64,000 bases of DNA. It comes from Methanofollis sp. UBA420 (GTDB taxonomy: Archaea > Halobacteriota > Methanomicrobia > Methanomicrobiales > Methanofollaceae). The notes beneath the pieces were generated by a model. The model was not told the DNA's origin. It ran no database searches and saw nothing but the letters and a program-made list of their open reading frames with translations. Position 1 is the first letter of the stretch. The number at the start of each line of letters is the position of its first letter. Positions 52,553 through 60,552 of the stretch are shown piece by piece. The stretch covers positions 888,783 through 952,782 of the forward strand of contig NZ_DAGX01000002.1 of assembly GCF_002498315.1 (NCBI RefSeq), given 5' to 3'. Position numbers and translations under genes: made by a program.

Positions 52553-53890
52553 ATGGATACAGAAATTGTTGCAGTGGGCGGCTATAACGAAGTCGGCCGG
52601 AACATGACCGCCGTCCGGTGCGGAAAAGAGATCGTCATCTTCGATATGGGCATCAGGCTCGACCAGATCATGATCCACGAGGACGCGGAGATCGAGAATA
52701 TGCACTCCCTCGATCTGATCGAGATGAAGGCCATCCCCGACGACACCATGATGAACACGGTGGAAGGGAGCGTGAAGGCGATCGTCTGCACGCACGGCCA
52801 CCTCGACCATATCGGGGCGATCCCGAAACTCGCGCACCGGTACAACGCGCCCATTATCGGAACGCCGTACACAGTCGAACTGATCAAACAGCAGATCCAG
52901 GGCGAACAGAAGTTCGGGGTCACCAACAAGATCCAGGTGCTCAAGGCGGGCAGCAGGTACAGGATCTCCCCGAACCTTACCCTCGAGTTCGTCAAGATGC
53001 AGCACTCGATCATCGACACGGTGATGGCGGTGCTCCACACGAAAGACGGCGCCGTCGTCTATGCAAACGACTTCAAGCTCGACCGGACGCCTGTGATCGG
53101 AGAACCGCCCGACTTCGCCCGCCTCCGCCAGATAGGGAAGGAAGGGGTGCTCGCCCTCATCGTCGAGAGCACGAACATTGAGAAGAAGGGCAGGTGTCCG
53201 AGCGAACGGATCGCACGCGACCTTGTCAGGGACACGATCACCAGTTACGAGGACGACAAGAACGCGATCATCGTCTCGACCTTCTCTTCACACATTTCAC
53301 GTATCAAGACAATCGCCGAGTGCGCCCATGAGATCGGAAGAAAGCCCGTCCTTCTCGGCCGCTCGATGGAACGGTATTCGACGGCGGCCGAACAGCTCAA
53401 ACTGGTCGCATTCCCCCAGAGCCTCTCGGTCTTCGGGAACAGGCGGACAGTGGACCGCACCCTGCGACATATGATGAAGACCGGGAAGGACAAGTTCCTC
53501 CCGATCGTCACCGGTCACCAGGGCGAGAGCGGCGCCATCCTGACGCGGATTGCCCATGGCGACACGCCGTACAAGGTCGAGAAAGGCGACAAGATCCTCT
53601 TCTCGGCCAAGGTGATCCCGAACCCCATGAACTTCGGGCAGCGCCATCTCGTCGAGACCCTCCTGAAGATGAAAGGGGCCAGGATTTTCGATGAAATCCA
53701 CGTGAGCGGCCACGCGTACCGTGAAGACCACTATGAACTGCTCCATCTCCTGAACCCCCAGCACATCATCCCGTCCCACGGGAACATCGACATGACCGGC
53801 GAGTACATGCGGTTTGCCGAGGAGTGCGGTTACACCCTGAACAACGACGTCCACCTGCTCAGAAACGGGCAGAGGGTCCTGTTGAAATAA
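52553..53890 (+). CDS. rnj: RNase J-family ribonuclease
   Basis: A 445-residue metallo-beta-lactamase/beta-CASP RNase. The metal motif THGHLDHIGAIP is near residue 84-95, the beta-CASP region includes VSTFSSHISRIK, and HVSGHAYREDHYELLHLLNPQHIIPSHG at the end has the last ligand histidines. Archaeal RNase J is a 5'-3' exonuclease in RNA turnover. It is co-located with the lipid genes fni and idsA, an order conserved in methanogens. Its stop is 13 bases before idsA. Confidence 0.93.
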   Translation: MDTEIVAVGGYNEVGRNMTAVRCGKEIVIFDMGIRLDQIMIHEDAEIENMHSLDLIEMKAIPDDTMMNTVEGSVKAIVCTHGHLDHIGAIPKLAHRYNAPIIGTPYTVELIKQQIQGEQKFGVTNKIQVLKAGSRYRISPNLTLEFVKMQHSIIDTVMAVLHTKDGAVVYANDFKLDRTPVIGEPPDFARLRQIGKEGVLALIVESTNIEKKGRCPSERIARDLVRDTITSYEDDKNAIIVSTFSSHISRIKTIAECAHEIGRKPVLLGRSMERYSTAAEQLKLVAFPQSLSVFGNRRTVDRTLRHMMKTGKDKFLPIVTGHQGESGAILTRIAHGDTPYKVEKGDKILFSAKVIPNPMNFGQRHLVETLLKMKGARIFDEIHVSGHAYREDHYELLHLLNPQHIIPSHGNIDMTGEYMRFAEECGYTLNNDVHLLRNGQRVLLK

Positions 53891-53903
53891 ACGAGGTTTT
53901 GTC

Positions 53904-54872
53904 ATGAGTGATCTGAAGACTTATCTTGAGAAAACCGCCGAGCAGGTCGACATCGCGCTCGAGCGGAATTTTGGAGACGTATTCGGCGACCTCTATAAGG
54001 CGAGCGCCCATCTCCTGCTCGCGGGCGGGAAGCGCCTGCGCCCGGCGGTGCTGCTCCTTGCAGCCAACGCCGTGAAACCCGGTCGTGCCGACGACCTGAT
54101 CACCGCGGCGATCGCGGTCGAGATGACCCACACCTTCACCCTCATCCACGACGACATCATGGACGGGGACGTGACACGGCGGGGCGTGCCGACGGTCCAC
54201 ACGAAGTGGGACGAACCGACGGCGATCCTGGCGGGCGACGTGCTGTATGCGAAGTCCTTCGAGTACATCACCCATGCCCTCGCCGAGGACAGGGCGCGGG
54301 TGAAGGCGGTGACCCTCCTTGCCCGGACCTGCACGGAGATCTGCGAGGGGCAGCACCAGGATATGGCCTTCGAGCAGAAGGGCGCGGAGGTCGAGGCGGC
54401 CGACTACATCGAGATGGCCGGGAAGAAGACCGGTGCCCTCTATGCAGCGGCGGCAGCGATCGGCGGAACCCTTGCCGGCGGGAATGCCATGCAGGTGGAT
54501 GCTCTCTACCAGTACGGCATGAATGCCGGGATCGCCTTCCAGATCCAGGATGACCTCATCGACCTCCTGGCCCCCCCGGAGACGAGCGGGAAGGACAGGG
54601 CATCCGACCTCCGCGAGGGGAAGCAGACCCTCATCGCCATCACCGCACGGGAGAAGGGCCTCGACCTCTCGAAGTATCGCCATACTCTCACCGGCGCCGA
54701 GATCGACGCGGCGATCGCAGAACTCGAAGAGACGGGCGTGATCGACGAGGTGCGGCGGGCCGCGGAGGAGAGGGTCGCTACGGCAAAGCGCTCTCTCTCT
54801 GTCCTGCCCGAATCGATGGAACGCACATATCTTGAGGAAATCGCAGATTACTTCCTGACACGGAGTTTCTAA
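53904..54872 (+). CDS. idsA: Geranylgeranyl diphosphate synthase (bifunctional short-chain prenyltransferase)
   Basis: A 322-residue trans-prenyltransferase that makes C15/C20 chains for archaeal ether lipids. First Asp-rich motif DDIMD at 83-87, second QDDLID near 213-218; GGKRLRPAVLLLA at 41-53. Phe78, five residues before the first Asp, is the residue found in archaeal type I GGPP synthases where it limits the chain at C20. It follows rnj and is followed at one base by gltX. Confidence 0.95.
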   Translation: MSDLKTYLEKTAEQVDIALERNFGDVFGDLYKASAHLLLAGGKRLRPAVLLLAANAVKPGRADDLITAAIAVEMTHTFTLIHDDIMDGDVTRRGVPTVHTKWDEPTAILAGDVLYAKSFEYITHALAEDRARVKAVTLLARTCTEICEGQHQDMAFEQKGAEVEAADYIEMAGKKTGALYAAAAAIGGTLAGGNAMQVDALYQYGMNAGIAFQIQDDLIDLLAPPETSGKDRASDLREGKQTLIAITAREKGLDLSKYRHTLTGAEIDAAIAELEETGVIDEVRRAAEERVATAKRSLSVLPESMERTYLEEIADYFLTRSF

Positions 54873-54873
54873 G

Positions 54874-56553
54874 ATGGAGACAGAGATCAGGAGAGTCCTG
54901 TATATCTACGCGCTCCAGAACGCGGTAAAACATGGCAATGTGCCGAATGCAAAGGCAGTGATGGGAAAGGTGCTCGGCGCCCACCCTGAACTCCGCCCAC
55001 ATGCAAAGGATATCCCCGCCCTTCTCGCGGGCGTGCTCGACGAGGTCGCGGCCCTGCCAGCGGAGTCATGGCAGGCAAAACTCCAGGAGATCGCCCCCGA
55101 ACTTGTGGCCGAGATGAACGAGGTCAGGAAGGAGACAAAGAAGGAGCTCCCGCCCCTCGAAGGTGCCGAAAACGGCGTCGTGATGCGGTTTGCGCCCAAC
55201 CCCTCCGGGCCCCTGCACCTGGGGCACGCTAGGGCGGCCTTCCTGAACGATGCCTATGTGAAGAGGTACGGCGGGCGGTATGTGTTGCGGATCGAGGACA
55301 CCGACCCGCGGCGGGTAGACCCCGAGGCCTATGAGATGGTCCAGGAGGACATCAGGAATCTGGGCCTTGGCATTACCGATATCGTCTACCAGAGCGACAG
55401 GATGGAGATTTACTACGATCTCTGCCGGCAGCTCATCGAACTTGGCGGGGCATATGTCTGCACCTGCGACGCGGAGAGGTTCAGGGAACTGAAACTCGCA
55501 AAGACGGCCTGCCCATGCCGTTCCCACACTGTCGAGGAGAATCTGGAGCTCTGGGACCAGATGCTCGCCGGGAAGTTTGCCGAGGGGCAGGTGACAGTGC
55601 GGGTGAAGACCGACCTGACACATCCCGACCCGGCGATGCGCGACTTCTCCATCTTCAGGATCGTCGACAGCCCGGCCCACCCGCGGATCGACGCCCGGGT
55701 CTATCCCCTGATGAACTTCTCGGTCGTGGCCGACGACCACCTCCTCGGCATCACCCACGTGATCCGGGGCAAGGACCACATCGCGAACACCCGTCGCCAG
55801 CAGTACATCTACGACTACTTCGGCTGGAAGGCGCCGGTGTACCGCCACTACGGCAGGATGGGTATCGAGGGGGTTGTCCTCTCGACCTCGTCGATGCGCG
55901 AGGGGATCAACGCCGGCACGTACACGGGCTGGGACGACATCCACCTCGGCACCCTGAGAGCGATCGCACGCCGGGGCATCGAGCCCGAGGCGGTGAAGGA
56001 GGCGGTCCTCGATATCGGTATCGGCGAGACCGACATCTCCTTCTCCTGGGAAAATCTGTATGCGAAGAACAAGGCGATCGTCGACCCGTCATCAGACCGC
56101 TTCTTCTTTGTCCCCGAACCTGTGCGGGTGACTGTCGAGGATGCACCGGCACAGACAGCCGAGGTGCCCCTGTACCCGGGCAACGAGGCGCGGGGTGTGC
56201 GGAAACTTGCCTTCGAGAGTGCAGTCGTCCTGCCAAAGGCCGAGGTCGCGGGGGCCGGGATGATCAGGCTGAAAGATCTCTTCAATATCGAGATGAGAGG
56301 CGAGGGGCAGGCAGTCTATGCCGGCGACGACCTGGCGGCGGCGCGGGCGGCGAAGGCCCCGATCGTCCAGTGGCTCCCCGAGGGAACGGGCATCCCCTGC
56401 ACCGTCCTCACCCCGGAGGGCACGCTCACCGGACTCTGCGAGGCCGCGGTCGCTCGCTATGCGGGAAAGACCGTCCAGTTCGAGAGAGTTGGCTTTGTCC
56501 GGATCGACCGGGCCGACGAAACCGGCGTCGTCGGCTACTTCTCCCACCGGTGA
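54874..56553 (+). CDS. gltX: Glutamyl-tRNA synthetase (archaeal type)
   Basis: A 559-residue class I synthetase. The HIGH-like signature is in APNPSGPLHLGHARA, the KMSKS-like one is VLSTSSMREG, and the C-terminal half is the beta-barrel anticodon domain of archaeal/eukaryotic GluRS and GlnRS. It charges tRNA-Glu and, in archaea, also tRNA-Gln before amidation. Last gene of the long operon; T-rich runs at 56563-56574 and 56590-56598 follow as likely terminators. Confidence 0.96.
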   Translation: METEIRRVLYIYALQNAVKHGNVPNAKAVMGKVLGAHPELRPHAKDIPALLAGVLDEVAALPAESWQAKLQEIAPELVAEMNEVRKETKKELPPLEGAENGVVMRFAPNPSGPLHLGHARAAFLNDAYVKRYGGRYVLRIEDTDPRRVDPEAYEMVQEDIRNLGLGITDIVYQSDRMEIYYDLCRQLIELGGAYVCTCDAERFRELKLAKTACPCRSHTVEENLELWDQMLAGKFAEGQVTVRVKTDLTHPDPAMRDFSIFRIVDSPAHPRIDARVYPLMNFSVVADDHLLGITHVIRGKDHIANTRRQQYIYDYFGWKAPVYRHYGRMGIEGVVLSTSSMREGINAGTYTGWDDIHLGTLRAIARRGIEPEAVKEAVLDIGIGETDISFSWENLYAKNKAIVDPSSDRFFFVPEPVRVTVEDAPAQTAEVPLYPGNEARGVRKLAFESAVVLPKAEVAGAGMIRLKDLFNIEMRGEGQAVYAGDDLAAARAAKAPIVQWLPEGTGIPCTVLTPEGTLTGLCEAAVARYAGKTVQFERVGFVRIDRADETGVVGYFSHR

Positions 56554-56562
56554 AGAGACCTC

Positions 56563-56598
56563 TTTTTCTTTTTTTGGGCTCGGAAGAATTTTTTTTGT
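56563..56598 (+). terminator. T-rich terminator after gltX
   Basis: Two T-rich runs within 45 bases of the stop codon, suited to end the long translation/isoprenoid operon. Confidence 0.5.
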
Positions 56599-56700
56599 TC
56601 TGTGAGAGGAGGCTACTCTATGGATCCCGGGAGTTTGTCCAGAGCAGGGGACAGCAGAATCGTAAGACAAGACGCCGATCCACCGTCTTCAATCGAGATC

Positions 56701-56741
56701 GGGGGACTACGCCCCCGGACAGCGAAGACCTAGCGGTCTTC
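56701..56741 (-). repeat. Paired-hairpin intergenic element, copy 3 (inverted)
   Basis: GGGGG (56701-56705) with CCCCC (56712-56716), spacer GGACAGC, then GAAGACC (56724-56730) with GGTCTTC (56735-56741). Order is reversed relative to the other copies; the spacer matches the reverse complement of copy 2 (ACAGC). Confidence 0.65.
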
Positions 56742-56866
56742 TCGAACTCGCTGAAGCTCGTTCCCCCCTCAGGATTGGACCTCGGGTGGGTGAAATCCTG
56801 CATTTTGAAGAGGAGACTGCCCTCCACCCTTATACTAATGGCAGGGTGCGAACGAAGTGAGCATGA

Positions 56867-56909
56867 GAAAAACGGAGGTTTTCGAGGGATCGGGGGGCGG
56901 CAGCCCCCC
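56867..56909 (+). repeat. Paired-hairpin intergenic element, copy 4
   Basis: GAAAA (56867-56871) with TTTTC (56879-56883), then GGGGGGC (56892-56898) with GCCCCCC (56903-56909) around GGCA. The bases before it, GCGAACGAAGTGAGCATGA, resemble those before copy 1. Confidence 0.65.
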
Positions 56910-57060
56910 AGCAGAGGCACTCCAGAATAGGCTTTTTACAAAGCCAATTTTTTCGAGTTTTGAGAGGGGCGAGCATCGGCAATATCGAGAAAGCCATAAG
57001 ACTTGCGATTATTCCCCGCAGGAGGATCGATTCTTTGTTCCAGGGTTCACACCCCCGCAC

Positions 57061-57070
57061 ACCATATATA
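57061..57070 (+). promoter_or_regulatory. TATA box for the surface-protein gene at 57093
   Basis: ACCATATATA ends 22 bases before the ATG, fitting a leaderless or very short leader transcript. Confidence 0.45.
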
Positions 57071-57092
57071 CCCTCATCTCCCATGCACCCGC

Positions 57093-57620
57093 ATGCGAAC
57101 TCTAACCCTCATCCTCATCGCGGTGTCCGCACTCCTCCTCGTACAGGCGGCAGCGGCGGCGGCCACTCTGGAGATCGGAGAGGTCGGAAAGGATCCTGAC
57201 GGGACCCTCACCGTCAGCGGGACGACGAACATCGCACCGGGCAATGAACTTCTCGTCGATATCGTCTCTTCGGGTTTCAAGCCGACCTCGAAGGATACGG
57301 GGGGTGCATTCTACGGGTCAAGCGGCACCGTGACAGTGGAGGCCGGGGACCCGTACAACACCTGGTCCTACACCTTCGAGGTGCTCCCGCCTGAGACCTA
57401 CACCATCACTGTCGAGTGGGTGGAAGGGGACGCCACGGCAAGCGGGACCTTCATGATCACAAACGAGACGGTGAGCGACGTCACGACGGCCGCGACGACT
57501 GCACCACCTCCGGCGACGACGCCGGTCCCGCCAGCGACACCGACACCTACGCAGGCACCATGGAGTGCCGCCGTGGTCGTCCTCGGCCTGGCGGCTGCGT
57601 TGTGGATACGCCGTTCTTAA
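57093..57620 (+). CDS. Small secreted surface protein with C-terminal anchor
   Basis: A 175-residue exported protein: signal peptide (TLTLILIAVSALLLVQAAAA), one beta-sandwich-like domain of about 100 residues that includes DGTLTVSGTTNIAPGNELLV and YTITVEWVEGD, a Pro/Thr stalk (PPPATTPVPPATPTPT), and a hydrophobic end with IRRS. The domain looks like methanogen DUF3821-type extracellular domains; I am not sure. It is followed 26 bp later by another surface protein gene. Confidence 0.75.
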   Translation: MRTLTLILIAVSALLLVQAAAAAATLEIGEVGKDPDGTLTVSGTTNIAPGNELLVDIVSSGFKPTSKDTGGAFYGSSGTVTVEAGDPYNTWSYTFEVLPPETYTITVEWVEGDATASGTFMITNETVSDVTTAATTAPPPATTPVPPATPTPTQAPWSAAVVVLGLAAALWIRRS

Positions 57621-57646
57621 ATAGACAAAACCCGATATCTCCATCC

Positions 57647-58942
57647 ATGAAAAAAGAGAATATAGCCAGAGCCCTCCTCCTGGCAACCTTTCTCTGTCTC
57701 CTCTGCGGGACAGCGGCGGCGGCAGAGGAATCCCCTGACTGGACCTACACGACCCAGGGGATCCTCCGGGGCGTCGCCGTCTCTGCAGATGGTTCGGCGG
57801 TCGCCGCGGGCGGTGACGATGCACGGGTCACCCTGCTCGACGCTTCCGGAAGTGTCGTATGGCAGAAGAATGCACAGGCGACCGTGAACAGTGTCTCTAT
57901 CGCACCTGATGGGACGGCGGTCGGCGCCGCCGCCTCTGATAACAGGGTCTATCTCTACAACAGGTCGGGCGACCTCAGGTGGAGTGCGGTGCTGCCCGGC
58001 CGCGCCTATGCCGTTGCCGTCGCCAAAGGCGGGGAATACGTCGCCGCCGGGTGTTCGGACGACAGGGTCTATCTCTTCGATGAAGAAGGCAACACCCTCT
58101 GGTCATACCAGACAGAAGGTGATGTCTTCGGGGTCTCCGTGACACCGAACGGGACTTTCGTCGCAGCGGGTTCACAGGACGACAAAGTCTACCTCTTCGC
58201 ACGGGACGGTTCCCCCCTCTGGTCGCAGGCGGCCCGCGCGGACGTACTTGGGGTCTCGATTTCTCCTGACGAAACCTTTGTAGCAGCGGGATCGGCCGAT
58301 ACGCGTGTCATCCTCTTCGATGCAAACGGCACACTCCTCTGGAGCGTACCGATGACGGGGTCGGTCACGGCCGTGTCGGCGAGCGAGCGCGGGGAGAAGA
58401 TCGCCGCAGGGTCTCTCGACCAGAATATCTATATCCTGGACAGGACAGGCTCGGCGATCCTGAGCAAAGTGATCGGGTCGGCGGTGCGGGGAGTGGCCCT
58501 CACCCCAGATGGTACCACTTTCGCCATCGCAACATCAGGTGGTGAGGTCAGTCGCTACACCACCGCGCCGGAGCCCACCCCGACGCCGACCACTACCGTC
58601 ACCACCACGCCGACGACCGCACGTATAACCGGATCGCTTGCAATCTCCTCGGTGCCGGCGGGCGCGGCCGTCCACATCGACAACCTCTATGTGGGCAGGA
58701 CGCCGGTCACCGTGCCCAACATCGAGGCTGGCAACCACACCGTCCTCCTTGAACTCCGCGATCACGATACGTGGAGCGGGACCTTCTCTGTCGAGGCAGG
58801 AGTCACGGCCACGGTGAATGCCACCCTGGTGCCGTCGACAACGCCAGCGACGACGACACCGACCCGCGCCGCCGCCCTGCCGCTGACCGCCCTTGCAGGG
58901 GTCGGTATCGCTGTCGTTCTCCTCATGATGAGAAGACAATAA
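57647..58942 (+). CDS. Secreted beta-propeller protein with PEGA domain
   Basis: A 431-residue exported protein. After the signal peptide (LLLATFLCLLCGTAAAA) comes a beta-propeller of about seven WD40/PQQ-like blades (VSADGSAVAAGGDDARVTLLD, VSIAPDGTAVGAA, VTPNGTFVAAGSQDDKVYLF), each about 40 residues. A PEGA domain follows at roughly 325-392 (AISSVPAGAAVHIDNLYVG), then a Thr/Pro linker and a C-terminal membrane segment ending MMRRQ. Propeller surface proteins bind proteins or sugars; the ligand is unknown. The ATG at 57647 is supported by the signal peptide. Confidence 0.82.
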   Translation: MKKENIARALLLATFLCLLCGTAAAAEESPDWTYTTQGILRGVAVSADGSAVAAGGDDARVTLLDASGSVVWQKNAQATVNSVSIAPDGTAVGAAASDNRVYLYNRSGDLRWSAVLPGRAYAVAVAKGGEYVAAGCSDDRVYLFDEEGNTLWSYQTEGDVFGVSVTPNGTFVAAGSQDDKVYLFARDGSPLWSQAARADVLGVSISPDETFVAAGSADTRVILFDANGTLLWSVPMTGSVTAVSASERGEKIAAGSLDQNIYILDRTGSAILSKVIGSAVRGVALTPDGTTFAIATSGGEVSRYTTAPEPTPTPTTTVTTTPTTARITGSLAISSVPAGAAVHIDNLYVGRTPVTVPNIEAGNHTVLLELRDHDTWSGTFSVEAGVTATVNATLVPSTTPATTTPTRAAALPLTALAGVGIAVVLLMMRRQ

Positions 58943-59039
58943 ACCATCCTCTTTTCTTTTCCCCGGGGAATTTCCATGGAATAATGTCGATGATATAATT
59001 AGAAGATCATTTAAAGATCGCAGGTCCAGAGACAACAGT

Positions 59040-60050
59040 ATGATCGAAATGAAACGATATAAGACCGGGATCTTCATCATCATACTCCTCTGTCTTGCAT
59101 GCACGGCCGGGTGTACCGCACCGCCACAGTCGCAGACACGCGGTTATGTCACCATCGCCGACATGGATATCGTTATTCCCCAGGGCCAGCCCCCCTCGAA
59201 CACCACCGCGATCGAAGTCATCCCCTATATCGAAGCCCTATACGGCGACCTGGAGAAGGTCGATGTCCTGGTGAGCGCGAAATATGCCGGCACAGATGTC
59301 GTCGTCACCGAGAGGCGCGTCTCGGACCTGAGCCTGGAGGAAGGGAAGACACACAGGGAGGTAATCCCGATGAAACTCGAAAACGGGCATAACTACGACA
59401 TCTGGGCCTCGGTCTGGCAGGACGGGAGGAGACAGGTGACAGGGTCGGTCGCCGTCGCTCTCCCTGACCGCACCGCCCATGCGAAAACTATCGCCCGTTC
59501 CCTCCTTGCCGTCACGGCCATCGACGTGATGACCCCGGACCTGGAGGCCGACCCCATCACCCTGGATATCTTCCTTGGCCTGGAGAATATCGGGCTCTCT
59601 CCCTCGGGCCAGGTCGCGGCGAAGGTGAAGGCCTACAACCTGCAGAAAGGGATCACGGCGGCACGGGAGTCGGCGACCCTCGGGACCATCGCCGGGAATG
59701 CGTCTACGGAAAGGAGTATCCGCCTCACCGTTCCGAATGGCTATGACTACGAGATCGGGATCGAGGTCTTCGAGAACAGCGCCCTCATCACGGGCGGTAC
59801 CGGCCGCGTGACCCTGGCCCCTCCACAGGGTGACTCAAAAAGCGGGGAGACAGGAAAGGCGACAAAACCGCCCACCCTGACCGTCACCGCCGCGCCGACA
59901 CCTATACCCGGGGAGGTGCAGGTGGGGCAGTTCAGGGTCGTTGAGGGTGGCCGGGTCGGGCCGACTCAACCGGGATTTGCGGCAGTACTTGCCCTTCTGG
60001 CCCTCGGCGCAGCCGCGTATGTTGTCCGACGGGGGAGGCGCGAGGGATGA
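59040..60050 (+). CDS. Surface lipoprotein with PGF-CTERM-like tail
   Basis: A 336-residue exported protein. The N terminus is a signal with a lipobox-like TAGC at about 22-25 (CLACTAGC). Two beta-rich repeats follow (about 40-150 and 160-260; VTIADMDIV and LLAVTAIDVM begin them). A Thr/Pro linker leads to QPGFAAVLALLALGAAAYVV then RRGRREG, the PGF-CTERM arrangement that archaeosortase A processes. Having both a lipobox and this tail is odd; one may be cryptic. It overlaps the next gene by four bases. Confidence 0.75.
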   Translation: MIEMKRYKTGIFIIILLCLACTAGCTAPPQSQTRGYVTIADMDIVIPQGQPPSNTTAIEVIPYIEALYGDLEKVDVLVSAKYAGTDVVVTERRVSDLSLEEGKTHREVIPMKLENGHNYDIWASVWQDGRRQVTGSVAVALPDRTAHAKTIARSLLAVTAIDVMTPDLEADPITLDIFLGLENIGLSPSGQVAAKVKAYNLQKGITAARESATLGTIAGNASTERSIRLTVPNGYDYEIGIEVFENSALITGGTGRVTLAPPQGDSKSGETGKATKPPTLTVTAAPTPIPGEVQVGQFRVVEGGRVGPTQPGFAAVLALLALGAAAYVVRRGRREG

Positions 60051-60331
60051 AGGGCGGGATCACCGCATGGAGGATGTACCTCTATGCCGTCACCTTCCTC
60101 TCCCTCCTGGTGATGGTCATCGGAGCGGTCGACGTCTGTACGGTCCTGCTGGAGGTCTTCGTTTACCCGCCGCCGGCACCGTACCCACAACCGCCCCCCT
60201 ATTACGCCGGCCTCCCAAAGGCGGCGGCGATGCTCCTCGTCGGCCTTGCAGTCTGGGTCTACCACTGGCAGGTGCTCAGGAGAGACGAGAAAAAGTTGAA
60301 AGAGGGGGAAGGGGACGGGCATTCAGGATAG
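60047..60331 (+). CDS. Small two-segment membrane protein
   Basis: A 94-residue protein with two hydrophobic segments (LYAVTFLSLLVMVIGAVDVC and AAAMLLVGLAVWVYHW) linked by a Pro/Tyr-rich loop (YPPPAPYPQPPPYY), and a charged C-terminal tail (RRDEKKLKEGEGDG). Family not recognised. It begins within the stop codon of the PGF-CTERM protein gene (ATGA) and so is coupled to it. Confidence 0.65.
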   Translation: MKGGITAWRMYLYAVTFLSLLVMVIGAVDVCTVLLEVFVYPPPAPYPQPPPYYAGLPKAAAMLLVGLAVWVYHWQVLRRDEKKLKEGEGDGHSG

Positions 60332-60552
60332 TGATGAGCACCGCAACGCGCGAACGCGAACCCGCCGATATTGGTGGGACCGGAGTCCCCGGCAGTTTGG
60401 TGCGAACGGCATCATCACGCACGAGGATCCGGGCCACGACATTCCCGGTCTTGACCCTCTTGTTCAGGGTTCACCCCGACGACGGTGCCTATCGCATAGC
60501 CCCTGCCCGCGCATACCGCGGGGATGAGAGCCTGCGAAAGAAAAAAGAGAGA
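60332..60552. other. Intergenic region with possible decayed coding remnant
   Basis: 220 bases between convergent genes. On the minus strand the stretch 60360-60515 reads, with one frame change, as GYAIGTVVGVN then KRVKTGNVVARILVRDDAVRT, which looks protein-like but has no start and matches no family I know. Confidence 0.3.

Larger units (their letters stand above)
56554..57092. other. Intergenic region with hairpin elements
   Basis: About 540 bases with no credible gene. It holds T-rich terminators after gltX, two paired-hairpin elements (56701-56741 inverted and 56867-56909), a further AGGCTTTTTACAAAGCC inverted repeat at 56926-56942, and the TATA box of the next gene at its end. Confidence 0.6.
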
